DNA from: Pseudomonas sp. SCA2728.1_7
GTDB taxonomy: Bacteria > Pseudomonadota > Gammaproteobacteria > Pseudomonadales > Pseudomonadaceae
Reading direction: 5' to 3'
DNA: 64,000 bases
Assembly (NCBI RefSeq): GCF_018138145.1
Contig: NZ_CP073104.1
Location: forward strand, 2,542,001-2,606,000
Position numbers and translations under genes: made by a program. Position 1 is the stretch's first letter; every line of letters starts with the position of its first letter. The notes beneath the pieces are model-generated. The model saw nothing but the letters and a program-made list of their open reading frames with translations. It was not told the origin of the DNA and searched no databases. Positions 27,832 through 38,046 of this stretch are shown piece by piece.

Positions 27832-29346
27832 ATGGATACCCTCGGTTATTTGGGTCAAGGCTTCGGCGTTGCGCTGAGCCCGTACAACCTGGTCACGGCC
27901 CTGACCGGCACGCTGATCGGCACTGTCGTCGGCTTGCTGCCAGGCCTCGGCCCGATCAACGGCGTGGCCCTGCTGATTCCGATTGCTTTTGCTCTCGGCC
28001 TGCCGCCGGAGTCGGCGTTGATTTTGCTCGCGGCGGTGTATCTGGGCTGCGAATACGGCGGCCGGATCAGCTCGATCCTGCTGAACATTCCGGGCGAAGC
28101 ATCGACCGTAATGACCACCCTCGACGGTTATCCGATGGCCCGTAAAGGCCTCGCCGGTGTCGCGCTGTCGTTGTCGGCGTGGAGTTCGTTTATCGGTGCG
28201 TTTATCGCCACCTGCGGCATGGTCCTGTTCGCGCCGCTGCTGGCGAAATGGGCGATTGCCTTTGGGCCGGCGGAATACTTCGTGTTGATGGTGTTTGCGA
28301 TTGTCTGTCTCGGCGGTATGGCCGGTGATCGACCGTTGAAGACCTTCATCGCGGCGTTGATCGGCCTGTTCCTGTCGAGTGTCGGCATCGACGCCAACAG
28401 CGGCGTGTACCGCTTCACCGGTGACAACATCCACCTGACTGACGGCATTCAATTCGTTGTGCTGGTGCTCGGCCTGTTCTCGGTCAGTGAGATTCTGTTG
28501 CTGCTGGAGAAAACCCATCGCGGCCAGGAAGCGGTGAAAGCCACCGGCCGGATGATGTTCAACTTCAAGGAAGCGTCGTCGGTGTTCGTGGTGAACATCC
28601 GTTGCGGCCTGCTCGGTTTCATCATGGGCGTGCTGCCGGGTGCCGGCGCGACGCTGGCCAGCGCCGTGGCCTACATGACCGAAAAACGCATCGCCGGTGC
28701 CAGTGGCAAATTCGGTCAGGGTGATGCCCGTGGCCTCGCCGCACCGGAAACCGCCATTGGTGCTTCGGCCTGCGGTGCGCTGGTGCCGATGCTGACGCTG
28801 GGCGTGCCAGGTTCGGGCACCACAGCGGTGATGATCGGCGCCCTGTCGCTGTACAACATCACCCCGGGCCCGCTGCTGTTCCAGCAACAACCGGACATCG
28901 TCTGGGGCCTGATCGCCTCGTTGTTCATCGCCAACATCATGCTGGTGATCCTCAACATCCCGATGATCCGCATCTTCACCCGCATCCTCGCCGTGCCGAA
29001 CTGGGCACTGGTGCCGGTGATCGCGATCATCACCGGGATCGGCGTCTACGCGGTGCACGCCACCACGTTCGACCTGTTCCTGATGGTCGGCATCGGCATC
29101 TTCGGTTACATCCTGCGCAAGCTCGACTTCCCGTTGTCGCCGGTACTGCTGGGCTTCATCCTCGGCGGCTTGATGGAGCAGAACCTGCGCCGTGCCCTGT
29201 CGATCTCCAACGGTGCGCTGGAGATCCTCTGGTCGAGCCCGATCACCTTCGGTGTCTGGGTGCTGACCGCGATCATGCTGCTGATGCCGCTGCTGCGCAT
29301 CTGGCGCAAACGTTCGGTCGCGCGTCGCGCCATCGCCGATGTTTGA
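27832..29346 (+). CDS. tctA: Tripartite tricarboxylate permease large subunit TctA
   Basis: 504 residues from the ATG at 27832. Typical TctA motifs: VGLLPGLGPINGVALLIP near the N-terminus, YGGRISSILLNIPGEA, and the duplicated half with GVLPGAGATLASAVAYMTEK and LTLGVPGSGTTAVMIGAL. It forms the Na+-coupled translocation path with TctB. Overlaps the following gene by 8 bases. Confidence 0.95.
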   Translation: MDTLGYLGQGFGVALSPYNLVTALTGTLIGTVVGLLPGLGPINGVALLIPIAFALGLPPESALILLAAVYLGCEYGGRISSILLNIPGEASTVMTTLDGYPMARKGLAGVALSLSAWSSFIGAFIATCGMVLFAPLLAKWAIAFGPAEYFVLMVFAIVCLGGMAGDRPLKTFIAALIGLFLSSVGIDANSGVYRFTGDNIHLTDGIQFVVLVLGLFSVSEILLLLEKTHRGQEAVKATGRMMFNFKEASSVFVVNIRCGLLGFIMGVLPGAGATLASAVAYMTEKRIAGASGKFGQGDARGLAAPETAIGASACGALVPMLTLGVPGSGTTAVMIGALSLYNITPGPLLFQQQPDIVWGLIASLFIANIMLVILNIPMIRIFTRILAVPNWALVPVIAIITGIGVYAVHATTFDLFLMVGIGIFGYILRKLDFPLSPVLLGFILGGLMEQNLRRALSISNGALEILWSSPITFGVWVLTAIMLLMPLLRIWRKRSVARRAIADV

Positions 29347-30373
29347 TCGCGCCTCACTGAAATCCTGGTGGGGAACCCCGCTGGTCGGTCTGCTCGGCGG
29401 TTACCTCGCCAGCCAGATCGGCTGGCCACTGCCGTGGATGGTCGGCTCGTTGCTGGCGATCATCCTCGTGCGCTGCCTGACCCCGTGGCAACTCACGGAA
29501 ATCCCTGGCGGCCGCAAGTGCGGCCAGTGGATTGTCGGCATCGGCATCGGCCTGCACTTCACCCCGGTGGTGATGGAGCAGGTGCTCAGTCATTTCGGTT
29601 TGATCTTCTTTGGTGCACTGGTCACCAGCCTGTCGGCAGTGGTCGGCGTGTGGTTGATGCGCCGTACCGGTGAGGATCGCGCCACCGCATTTTTCTCAAG
29701 CATGCCGGGCGGTTCCGGGGAGATGGTCAACCTTGGCGCGCGTAATGGCGCGATGCTCAGCCACGTCGCGGCGGGGCAAAGTTTGCGTGTTCTGGTGGTG
29801 GTGCTGTGTGTGCCAGCGGCGTTCAAGTATCTGCTCGGCGATGGCAATCCGATTTCTCATGCGGGTAGCGTCGATTGGCGTTGGTTGGCGATTCTGTTTC
29901 CGGCGGGCGGTTTGCTTGCTTGGCTCTGGCAGCGTTTGCGCCAACCCAATCCGTGGTTGTTCGGGCCGTTGCTGGTGAGTGCGGCGGTGAGCATTGGCTG
30001 GGATCTGCACATTGGTTTGCCCAATGGTGGCAGTCAGATTGGCCAGTGGTTGATTGGCAGTGGTTTGGGTTGTCACTTCAACCGGCAGTTCTTCCGCCGC
30101 GCGCCTTCATTTATGGGACGGACGTTGATCGGCACGGCGTTGACCATGTTGATCGCGACGTTGGCGGCGTTGGGGCTGAGTGCTTTGACCCATCTGGATT
30201 TGCGTTCACTGACGCTGGGCATGATGCCCGGCGGCATCGCCGAGATGAGTCTGACGGCGGAGACCCTGCAATTGTCGGTGCCGCTGGTGACAGCGATGCA
30301 GGTGATGCGGCTGCTGTTTGTGCTGTTTCTCGCGGAGCCGTTGTTCAAGTACTGGAATCGTAATCCGGAGTGA
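29339..30373 (+). CDS. AbrB-family membrane protein
   Basis: 344 residues, polytopic (about 9-10 hydrophobic segments) with the internal duplication of the AbrB/PF05145 family: GGYLASQIGWPLPWMVGSLLA in the first half, IGQWLIGSGLGCHFNRQF in the second, and PGGSGEMVNLGARNG / MPGGIAEMSLTAETL. E. coli AbrB was named as a putative ammonia monooxygenase regulator, which is doubtful. Its position at the end of opdH-tctCBA and the ATG overlapping the tctA stop suggest a role in the same transport. Confidence 0.85.
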   Translation: MFDRASLKSWWGTPLVGLLGGYLASQIGWPLPWMVGSLLAIILVRCLTPWQLTEIPGGRKCGQWIVGIGIGLHFTPVVMEQVLSHFGLIFFGALVTSLSAVVGVWLMRRTGEDRATAFFSSMPGGSGEMVNLGARNGAMLSHVAAGQSLRVLVVVLCVPAAFKYLLGDGNPISHAGSVDWRWLAILFPAGGLLAWLWQRLRQPNPWLFGPLLVSAAVSIGWDLHIGLPNGGSQIGQWLIGSGLGCHFNRQFFRRAPSFMGRTLIGTALTMLIATLAALGLSALTHLDLRSLTLGMMPGGIAEMSLTAETLQLSVPLVTAMQVMRLLFVLFLAEPLFKYWNRNPE

Positions 30374-30390
30374 GACCGCGTCGCCCTTTT

Positions 30391-30479
30391 CGCGAGCAGG
30401 CTCGCTCCCACAGGTTCTTGTGGGTGCCACAGATTATGTGTACACCTCAAAACCCTGTGGGAGCGAGCCTGCTCGCGAA
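30391..30479. repeat. REP pair, CGCTCCCACA family
   Basis: Inverted units at 30391-30412 and 30455-30479 between the convergent AbrB-family and ung genes. Confidence 0.85.
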
Positions 30480-30500
30480 GGGGCCGGCTCAGTCAGCCCA

Positions 30501-31193
30501 TCAAATCGGCGGCAAACGCCACTCGATCGGTGTTTCGCCATTCTGCTCGAGAAACTTGTTGGTCCGGCTGAAATGCCCACAACCCAAAAACCCGCGATAC
30601 GCCGACAACGGCGACGGATGCACCGACGTCAGCACCAGATGCTTGGTCGCGTCGATCAGCTTCTGCTTGCTCTGCGCATGTGCGCCCCAGAGCATGAACA
30701 CCAGATGCGGCTGACGCTCGCTGACCAGCTCAATGATCCGATCGGTGAAAAACTGCCAGCCCTTGTCCTTGTGCGCATTGGCATTGGCGCGCTCGACGGT
30801 CATGGTGGTGTTGATCATCAACACGCCCTGATCGGCCCAGCTCTGCAGGTAACCGTGATTGGGAATATCGATGTTCAGATCGCGCTTCAACTCTTTATAG
30901 ATGTTGACCAGCGACGGCGGCGCTGGCACGCCCGGTTGCACCGAGAAGCACAAACCATGCGCCTGCCCCGGGCCGTGATACGGGTCCTGACCGAGGATCA
31001 CCACTTTTACTTTATCCAGCGGTGTCGAATTCAGTGCATTGAAAATCATTGGCCCCGGCGGATAGATTTCCTTGCCGGCCGCCCGCTCCTGCTGCAGAAA
31101 CTGGCGCAACTCTGCCATGTAAGGCTGGTCGAATTCAGCACGCAGTGCCTCCTTCCAGCTCGGTTCGAGTTTGATACGGTCGTCAGCAGTCAT
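30501..31193 (-). CDS. ung: Uracil-DNA glycosylase
   Basis: 230 residues from the ATG at 31193 ([11 protein letters not shown]), the family length; an ATG two codons earlier (31199) is possible. Catalytic motif [13 protein letters not shown] with Asp about 70 and the DNA-binding His motif [11 protein letters not shown]. Removes uracil from DNA to begin base excision repair. Confidence 0.96.
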   Translation of the reverse strand: MTADDRIKLEPSWKEALRAEFDQPYMAELRQFLQQERAAGKEIYPPGPMIFNALNSTPLDKVKVVILGQDPYHGPGQAHGLCFSVQPGVPAPPSLVNIYKELKRDLNIDIPNHGYLQSWADQGVLMINTTMTVERANANAHKDKGWQFFTDRIIELVSERQPHLVFMLWGAHAQSKQKLIDATKHLVLTSVHPSPLSAYRGFLGCGHFSRTNKFLEQNGETPIEWRLPPI

Positions 31194-31325
31194 GGTCATA
31201 CCCGGCAAAAACAATGGGGCGAACCCTAGGAAAGCCGACCACGCTTGTCAATTGATCTGACGCAGATCCGGCACTTTCCCACACAACGATCATACTGATC
31301 GTTCAAATTCCCGATCGAGGTCACG

Positions 31326-32438
31326 ATGAATCTGCACTTCGAAGAACTCACCGGCACCGACGGCGCCCGCATCGGTATCGCCAGCCTGGATGCTGAAAAG
31401 TCGCTGAATGCGCTGTCCCTGCCGATGATCAACGCCCTCAGCGACAAGCTGAACGCCTGGGCCAAGGATCCGCAAATCGTCTGCGTGCTGCTGCGCGGCA
31501 ACGGCGCCAAGGCCTTCTGCGCTGGCGGCGAGGTGCGCAGCCTGGTGGAAGCCTGTCGCGCTCACCCCGGCGAAGTACCACCGCTGGCCGCGCAGTTTTT
31601 CAGCGCGGAATATCGCCTGGATTACAGCCTGCACACCTATCCAAAACCGTTGATCTGCTGGGGTCATGGTTACGTGCTCGGCGGCGGCATGGGTTTGCTG
31701 CAAGGTGCCAGTACGCGGATCGTCACGCCGAGCAGCCGTTTGGCGATGCCGGAAATCACCATCGGTCTGTATCCCGACGTCGGCGCCAGTTGGTTTCTCG
31801 CGCGGCTGCCGGGCAAGCTCGGTTTGTTTCTGGGACTGACCGGCGCACATATGAACGCTCGTGATGCAATCGATCTGGATCTGGCCGACCGCTTCCTGCT
31901 CGACGAACAGCAGCCACAATTGATCGAAGGCCTGTTGCAGCTGAATTGGCAGGAGCAGACCGACAGGCAGCTCAATAGCCTGCTCAAAGCGCTGCAACAG
32001 GAAGCCGTAGCGCAGATGCCCGAGGCGCAGTGGCTGCCGCGCCGTCAGCAGATCGACGAACTGCTCGACGTCAGCGATGTGGCCTGCGCGTGGAAAGCCA
32101 TCAGCCTGCAACGCGACAGCAGTGATCCGTTGATCGCCCGCGCGGCGAAAACCATGAGCGAAGGCTCGCCGCTGACGGCACATCTGGTCTGGGAACAGAT
32201 CATCCGTGCCCGGCATATGTCGCTGACCGAGGTCTTTCAGATGGAATACACCCTGAGCCTCAATTGCTGCCGGCATCCGGAGTTCAGCGAAGGGGTTCGC
32301 GCGCGGTTGATCGATAAGGATCAGAAGCCGCACTGGCACTGGCCGGACGTGAGCAACGTGCCGGATGCGGTGGTCGAGGCGCACTTTCACAAGGTTTGGG
32401 AGGGGCGGCATCCGTTGGCGGATTTGACGCAGTATTGA
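31326..32438 (+). CDS. Enoyl-CoA hydratase/isomerase family (3-hydroxyisobutyryl-CoA hydrolase-like)
   Basis: 370 residues. Crotonase fold: LLRGNGAKAFCAGGEVRSL oxyanion loop, GYVLGGGMGLLQGASTRIVTPSSRLAMPEITIGLYPDVGASWFLARLPG. The length (about 110 longer than plain hydratases) and the PEITIGLYPDVGASW stretch point to the 3-hydroxyisobutyryl-CoA hydrolase branch of valine breakdown. No other valine-degradation gene is beside it, so substrate remains inferred. Confidence 0.85.
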   Translation: MNLHFEELTGTDGARIGIASLDAEKSLNALSLPMINALSDKLNAWAKDPQIVCVLLRGNGAKAFCAGGEVRSLVEACRAHPGEVPPLAAQFFSAEYRLDYSLHTYPKPLICWGHGYVLGGGMGLLQGASTRIVTPSSRLAMPEITIGLYPDVGASWFLARLPGKLGLFLGLTGAHMNARDAIDLDLADRFLLDEQQPQLIEGLLQLNWQEQTDRQLNSLLKALQQEAVAQMPEAQWLPRRQQIDELLDVSDVACAWKAISLQRDSSDPLIARAAKTMSEGSPLTAHLVWEQIIRARHMSLTEVFQMEYTLSLNCCRHPEFSEGVRARLIDKDQKPHWHWPDVSNVPDAVVEAHFHKVWEGRHPLADLTQY

Positions 32439-32506
32439 ACTGACGCGATGCTCGCGATGACGACTGGATTCCCATCGCGAGCTGGCTCAATCGGTCGCCA
32501 TACGAC

Positions 32507-35500
32507 TCAGACATTCAGCTCGTAAAACTGAATAATCTCCGTCATCGCCCGCTGCGCTTCTTCGTCGCCCTTTATCAAAATGTCTTCGACATCCCTCAAT
32601 GGCGGAAGAGGATGCAGACGTTCAGCAATCTGCATCGCGCTGTAGTCTTGAGTCGCAGTTCCTTCGCTGACTCTTATGAAGCCGATAGCGCTTTCGCCTG
32701 CGGCAAAATGATTGGAAACCCGGATTTTCGGTGCCATGCCGTAATCCACCACGATCACCAGATCATCGCGCTCACGGTGAAACTTCAAGTTGTCGATCTT
32801 CAGCCTGCGTTCGGAAAAGTCGATCCCGTCAAGGCCGTCTCCCCGATTGATGATCACGTCCCTGCCGAGGCCATCGTATCGGTAGATATCATTTCCGGCG
32901 CCGCCGGTTAGCGTGTCATTGCCCGGCCCACCTAACAGCAGATCATCACCGGGGCTGCCCGTGAGCACGTCATCCCCTTCCATGCCTCGGATTTCCCCCG
33001 CGCCGCTTATCGTGTCGTTGCCTCGACCACCGACTAACGGCAGCGCCCGTCCGTCTCGCAGAGACGTAAAACGCGTTGAATTGTTAACGGTTACACCCGT
33101 ATGAAAAGTCTCGGGCGCAGGGCCCAGCTGACTTGACTCCAAGAGTTGTTTCAAACTCACGACCGACCCATCGGCGAAATTCAAGAGCTCAATCCCGGCC
33201 CCCTCAAGTTCACCGTTGAGGGGCAAGACGATGCGAACTTTCTGTATCCCACCCCAATTGATATCGAGTGTCGGATGGAGCATTTTCGCTCTTGGCGGAT
33301 TGCGGTGTGCCCCGCGACCTGGGTTGGGTTCCAGCTCGACATATGTGGTTTCTATCAGCGCAGCACCCCAGCTCAATTGCAGTGCATCGCGCTGCGCATC
33401 TGCTGGAAGGACGACGGTGTCCTGATCGATCAACCCGTACTCGTCTTTCCACCCCGCTGCGCCAACTTCTGCTCGGTGGAAAACAGGGTTCGGCACATCC
33501 GCAATCGTGGTAGTTGCTCCGGCGTGCGCTTGCACGATGTAGGTGTCGGCACCGTCTTCACCGTAAAGCCAATCATCCCCTGCCCCGCTGACCAGATAGT
33601 CGGCGCCCTCGGAGCCCAGCAAGGTGTCGTCACCTGCACCTGCGGATAAAAACGCTCCCGGTGTTCTGCCGCCGACAGTGCCGTAGTCAAGTGGGGAGCC
33701 TGCATAACCGACAATCAGATCGTCTCCCGCGCCGCCGTGGAAAACGTTTTCCACTTCGACGTTGACTCGCCCGCCGGCATCGTCGCCAGGGACGATTTTG
33801 CGTTTGATCGTTTCAGTTGTGACATCCCAGCGAAACGCCTTGGGCACCGTTTCCCCCGAACCGAAGCTTGTTGCCGGATAGATGTACCAGCCCTCAAGCG
33901 CGCCGGATTCCTTACGGTCTTCAACCAATACATCTCCCGTATTGAATGAAAAGCCGTTGGCCGAGCCGGATCGATAATAGCGAGGCGCCTGACTCGAAGA
34001 GGCTATCGCCCCATCGGCTTTCACCTGCTTATGTTCGACACGGCTTGTGGTTTTCGACTGCCTTTCACTGACCACGGCTTGCCCTGCATCAACCTTCATC
34101 CATGGCGGCGTTTCAGACAGTGTTCCCGCTTCGACGCCGTCATCGCTCAGCTCGGTGTGAGTGATGTAACCGGTGTCGCTAGTCGTGATATGACTGCGAA
34201 CCCAGACGCCTTGATCACTCAAGGTGAAACCTGTGGCGTGTTTGCGGGCGTAGCGCTTGGATTTGATTTGCGCGAGGAATTTTTCAGTCCAGTCAACGGG
34301 GTGATCAGATGCCACAGGGCGTTGCGCCGCGATGGTGTCTGGATGAACCGGATCTTCAACTTTGCTTTGCTGGATTCCTGAGGCGGTTACAACTTCCGGT
34401 ACAGGTGACTCGGGCACCTTTATCGGCGGCAATGTTTTGCGCAGGACATCCTCATAACCAAGTACAACGCCATCGCTGAAGCTGAACGTGGAATTCTTCC
34501 ATTCTTCATAATTCCTGATAAGGATGGCGTCCCCCTCACCATTGAACAGCCGCAATACCCGGCCTACGGAAACATCAATGATGTCGGCTTTCAAACGTTC
34601 CGCAGAGAACCCGGCACCGAACTTGATGACATTGCTGCCACCTGAATCGGTGATAACGTCAAGACCATCACCCACCCCGAAATAGTAAACATCAGCGCCG
34701 TCATGGCCCTCCATCACGTCGTTACCGGCCCCGCCATCAAAAACGTTATTGCCTGAATCGCCGCGAAGGTGGTCTACACCCTCCCCGCCCACTAATGTGT
34801 CGTTGCCACCACCGCCCAGCAAGGTATCGTTGCCTGAACCACCGTCCAGATAATCCGCGCCGTGCTCGGCCTCGGCTGTCTGCTCGTAGTCGCCGGATAA
34901 AATGTCATCATCAGCGCCGCCATAAAGCGTGTCGGCGCCCAAGCCGCCCAAAAGGGTATCGTTTCCTTCACCGCCTTGAAGGTAATCATTGTTGATTCCA
35001 CCTGACTGCAGGTTGGACACATCGCCATCCATTGCGTCAGCTCCTGCCCCACCGATCAGGGTATCAGAGCCACCCATTCCCTGAAGTGTGTCATCGCCCG
35101 CTCCACCATCAAGTAAATCATTACCGTGATAACGAACCGGATGCTCAGCATAATCCCCGGCCAGCGCGTCGTTACCTTCACCTCCGAACAGCAGATCATC
35201 CGCCCCACCGCCCCAGAGTGTGTCGTCTCCCGCACCACCGTCCAGCAGGTCATTTCCAAAAAAGTGGGCGGCGTCACCGGCAACGCCGTTCAGTACAATG
35301 TCATCCCCGTGGAGAGTGTCATTGCCAGAGCCACCATAAATCGCATCGGCTCCACCGTTACCAGCGAGCCAATCATCGCCACTGCCACCGTCCAATACAT
35401 CGTTGCCATGGTGTTTGCTTTGCAGGCCACCTCCCCAATCGAGGTTGTCTCCCATCATTGTGTCGTTACCGCTTCCTCCGGCCAGCGTGTCATTCCCCTC

Positions 35501-38044
35501 TTCCCCCCTAAGAAGATCATCTTCAGTTCCGCCATCGAGCAGATCCTCACCCCATCCGCCATTGAGAACATCGCGACCGGCCTGACCGTAGAGAACATCG
35601 TTATTGCCCTCCGTCGAACTGTTAAAGGAGGCCTTTGAAAAGACAGTTCGATGACTGGTGACACCACCGTCTATAAGCACTTTGACGCGTGTGAATCCCC
35701 ATTTCTGCTCCAGCGCGCCGGTCGTTTCATCCCCTGATAAAATGTCATCCCCCGCACCTCCAATCAGCGTATCCCGATCGTTACCGCCCAGAAGCACGTC
35801 CTGGGATGCCGTACCGATGAGCAAATCGTGACCAGCACCGCCATCAAGCCAATCGCCTCGAGCTGCTTTGCCTTTAGAGTCGCCAGCGGCCATGGCTTTT
35901 TCGAGCGTCGTCTGTTTGTCCCCAAACAACTGATCGTTTCCGGCCTTGCCGAATAATCGATCAGAACCGCCAAGTCCGAGAATGACGTCGTCCTTGGCAG
36001 AGCCGTAGAGCACATCGGCCTTGTTTCTGTGTTTTACGTTGGGTAATAGCAAGGCGTTGCCCAGCTCATCGTATGAGAACTGATCACCGGGAACATTGGG
36101 CTCGATATCTTTCGCTTTCCAGTCGCCCTGGAGAACCAGATCGGGAGCAGAGACCGTATGGCCTTGGTATTCAGGAAGTCGGATACCCAGCATCCCGGGG
36201 CGGAAGTTCTTGATAACGACGAGATCGTTCAGGCCATATTTGATGTTGAGCGTGGGTTCGCTGAGTTCTTCGATGAGAGTCAGGGTGATGGCCTGATCCT
36301 CGGTCGACCAGACATCGCTCAAAGGGGCGCGACGTTTGAGTGAAGGAATCGGCGAGCCGTTGATCCATAGCTGCCCATTTGCATTTGCTTCGAAGATCTC
36401 ATCGATGCCATCACCGCTGGAAAACTCATAGCGGTCGCTGCCTGCGCCGCCGATCAAAGAGTCATTGCCCTTGCCTCCGAGCAAAACATCATCACCGGCC
36501 ATTCCGTACAGCGCATCATTGCCGTCGCCTCCGGCCAGCAAGTCGTTGCCACCTCCACCCTCGATGACATCCTGACCTGCCAGCCCGTTGATCGTGTCAT
36601 TGCCCACGCCGCCATACAGATGATCGGCATTTGCACCGCCGGCGAAAGATCGCCCGCCGTCATCACCGAACATCACCAGCGGGTTCAACACACCGGTGGT
36701 CATCAGCGCCTGTTTGGCTGAGGCGAGATCGGAGTAGGAAAACTTCTGCAGCGATTGTTCTCCAAACGAGCCCTGGGATCGAGCAATCAACCGGGCCAAC
36801 ATCTGCGCACGATCGGCGAGCCATTGCGCGGTGATGAAACCTTCGCCGGTCAGCGGATCGTAGAGCTCCAGTCCGCGTCCGGGATAACCGTCATCGCGTT
36901 CAATGACGATTTCACTGAGGTGCTTCAGGGAATTGCGCAGCGCCAGGCCGATGGGTGTCGACTCCCCAGCCAGTTTTGCCCATGAATCCGCGTTTCCGTA
37001 TTCGCCTATTGATCGGGTGACGATGCTTTGGGACTGCTCTGGTGAAAATGCCGAGAAGAATGCGTAAGCGTTGGTGGCGAAGGTTTCATCGGTGGTAGGT
37101 GGCGCTGCTGAATCGCCGTCGTAAGTGCGCTTGAACATGTCCAGGAATTCATTCTGGCCATAGCGCAATATCAGGTCGACCACGACGGAAACCGGCGTGC
37201 CTTTCACTACATGCTGAATCAGCGGATTGAGGCTGCCACTGGCGAGCGCGATATTGATTTGCTCCGGCACGACGGAAAGCAGACTTTGCAATGGATTGAC
37301 GCCGAAATTGCTGATCGCCGCTCGCAGGCCGACACTGTATGAATCGATGGCGAACAGAATATTTTTATAGTCATCGAGCCTGTTGGCTTTTGCTTGAGTC
37401 GGCGGGCCGCCATCTTCCCCTTGCGAATCACCAGCGGAGATCAATCTCCAGGTTTCATAGGGTGGCGCTCCACCCAACAGGCTGAATCCGACGGTCCCGG
37501 ACCAGCCGGCATTGCGTTTCACGGCTGTATCGTCCTCCCCGCAAACCTTACTAAACAGAGCCTCGCCAATCGCGCTGGCATCGATTTCTGCGATCTGGCT
37601 AATGGACGGAACCGTCCAGGGTGCCAATCGATCAGCGAGGGATCCGTCGATCAGGGTATTGATGAAATTGACGGCGACTTGATTGGATGACAGCTGCATC
37701 AGGTCTTCACTGAAGATTTTATTCAGTCTCAATTCGCCTTGGCGCGAGGTGTAGCCGCGAATCAGGGCGGAGTAGGCACCGTTTCCCCCGTTGGCATCAA
37801 TGGCCACGGCAAGCCAGAGCCTGGCGCTTTTCAGAACTTTTGCAGTCTCTTCATCAACAGCTAAAATTTCAGAAACTCTTCCATCGATAATATCAAATAG
37901 CTTTTGATACAGCGGAGCGCAGCCAGCCCCAGCCAACTCCAGCGCTTCGTACTGAAGCTCTTCTGAGCGCAGCCTCATCCCTTTGCAAATATTGGCCGCA
38001 TTAAAGATTTCTGTTTTTTCCATATCGCTAAATACATAACTCAT
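32507..38044 (-). CDS. Large RTX (haemolysin-type Ca-binding) protein
   Basis: 1845 residues, no signal peptide. Residues 1-455 are a mostly helical region of unknown fold. Five blocks of RTX nonapeptides (GGxGxDxLx) follow: about 470-545, 676-770, 815-1130, 1434-1500 and 1670-1730. Between them lie segments resembling the haemolysin-related Ca-binding domain (about 550-640, 1120-1205). The last 115 residues lack repeats and could carry a type I secretion signal. Such proteins are usually exported by a type I system and fold in external calcium as adhesin, toxin or enzyme; no catalytic motif was recognised. The start is 2 bases after the preceding gene, with AAGGAAG as RBS. Confidence 0.9.
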   Translation of the reverse strand: MSYVFSDMEKTEIFNAANICKGMRLRSEELQYEALELAGAGCAPLYQKLFDIIDGRVSEILAVDEETAKVLKSARLWLAVAIDANGGNGAYSALIRGYTSRQGELRLNKIFSEDLMQLSSNQVAVNFINTLIDGSLADRLAPWTVPSISQIAEIDASAIGEALFSKVCGEDDTAVKRNAGWSGTVGFSLLGGAPPYETWRLISAGDSQGEDGGPPTQAKANRLDDYKNILFAIDSYSVGLRAAISNFGVNPLQSLLSVVPEQINIALASGSLNPLIQHVVKGTPVSVVVDLILRYGQNEFLDMFKRTYDGDSAAPPTTDETFATNAYAFFSAFSPEQSQSIVTRSIGEYGNADSWAKLAGESTPIGLALRNSLKHLSEIVIERDDGYPGRGLELYDPLTGEGFITAQWLADRAQMLARLIARSQGSFGEQSLQKFSYSDLASAKQALMTTGVLNPLVMFGDDGGRSFAGGANADHLYGGVGNDTINGLAGQDVIEGGGGNDLLAGGDGNDALYGMAGDDVLLGGKGNDSLIGGAGSDRYEFSSGDGIDEIFEANANGQLWINGSPIPSLKRRAPLSDVWSTEDQAITLTLIEELSEPTLNIKYGLNDLVVIKNFRPGMLGIRLPEYQGHTVSAPDLVLQGDWKAKDIEPNVPGDQFSYDELGNALLLPNVKHRNKADVLYGSAKDDVILGLGGSDRLFGKAGNDQLFGDKQTTLEKAMAAGDSKGKAARGDWLDGGAGHDLLIGTASQDVLLGGNDRDTLIGGAGDDILSGDETTGALEQKWGFTRVKVLIDGGVTSHRTVFSKASFNSSTEGNNDVLYGQAGRDVLNGGWGEDLLDGGTEDDLLRGEEGNDTLAGGSGNDTMMGDNLDWGGGLQSKHHGNDVLDGGSGDDWLAGNGGADAIYGGSGNDTLHGDDIVLNGVAGDAAHFFGNDLLDGGAGDDTLWGGGADDLLFGGEGNDALAGDYAEHPVRYHGNDLLDGGAGDDTLQGMGGSDTLIGGAGADAMDGDVSNLQSGGINNDYLQGGEGNDTLLGGLGADTLYGGADDDILSGDYEQTAEAEHGADYLDGGSGNDTLLGGGGNDTLVGGEGVDHLRGDSGNNVFDGGAGNDVMEGHDGADVYYFGVGDGLDVITDSGGSNVIKFGAGFSAERLKADIIDVSVGRVLRLFNGEGDAILIRNYEEWKNSTFSFSDGVVLGYEDVLRKTLPPIKVPESPVPEVVTASGIQQSKVEDPVHPDTIAAQRPVASDHPVDWTEKFLAQIKSKRYARKHATGFTLSDQGVWVRSHITTSDTGYITHTELSDDGVEAGTLSETPPWMKVDAGQAVVSERQSKTTSRVEHKQVKADGAIASSSQAPRYYRSGSANGFSFNTGDVLVEDRKESGALEGWYIYPATSFGSGETVPKAFRWDVTTETIKRKIVPGDDAGGRVNVEVENVFHGGAGDDLIVGYAGSPLDYGTVGGRTPGAFLSAGAGDDTLLGSEGADYLVSGAGDDWLYGEDGADTYIVQAHAGATTTIADVPNPVFHRAEVGAAGWKDEYGLIDQDTVVLPADAQRDALQLSWGAALIETTYVELEPNPGRGAHRNPPRAKMLHPTLDINWGGIQKVRIVLPLNGELEGAGIELLNFADGSVVSLKQLLESSQLGPAPETFHTGVTVNNSTRFTSLRDGRALPLVGGRGNDTISGAGEIRGMEGDDVLTGSPGDDLLLGGPGNDTLTGGAGNDIYRYDGLGRDVIINRGDGLDGIDFSERRLKIDNLKFHRERDDLVIVVDYGMAPKIRVSNHFAAGESAIGFIRVSEGTATQDYSAMQIAERLHPLPPLRDVEDILIKGDEEAQRAMTEIIQFYELNV

Positions 38045-38046
38045 CT

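Noticed and set aside
27679..29058. 459-codon open frame opposite tctA/tctB
   Set aside because: Composition (Gln, His, Arg, Asp) is that of an antisense frame; TctA motifs fill the plus strand.
34792..35638. Several frames inside the RTX gene
   Set aside because: They follow the RTX repeat period in other frames and are by-products of the repeats.
32507..38044. Tandem GGxGxD-coding repeats as a CRISPR or satellite array
   Set aside because: The repeats are degenerate at DNA level and keep one reading frame; they are protein repeats.
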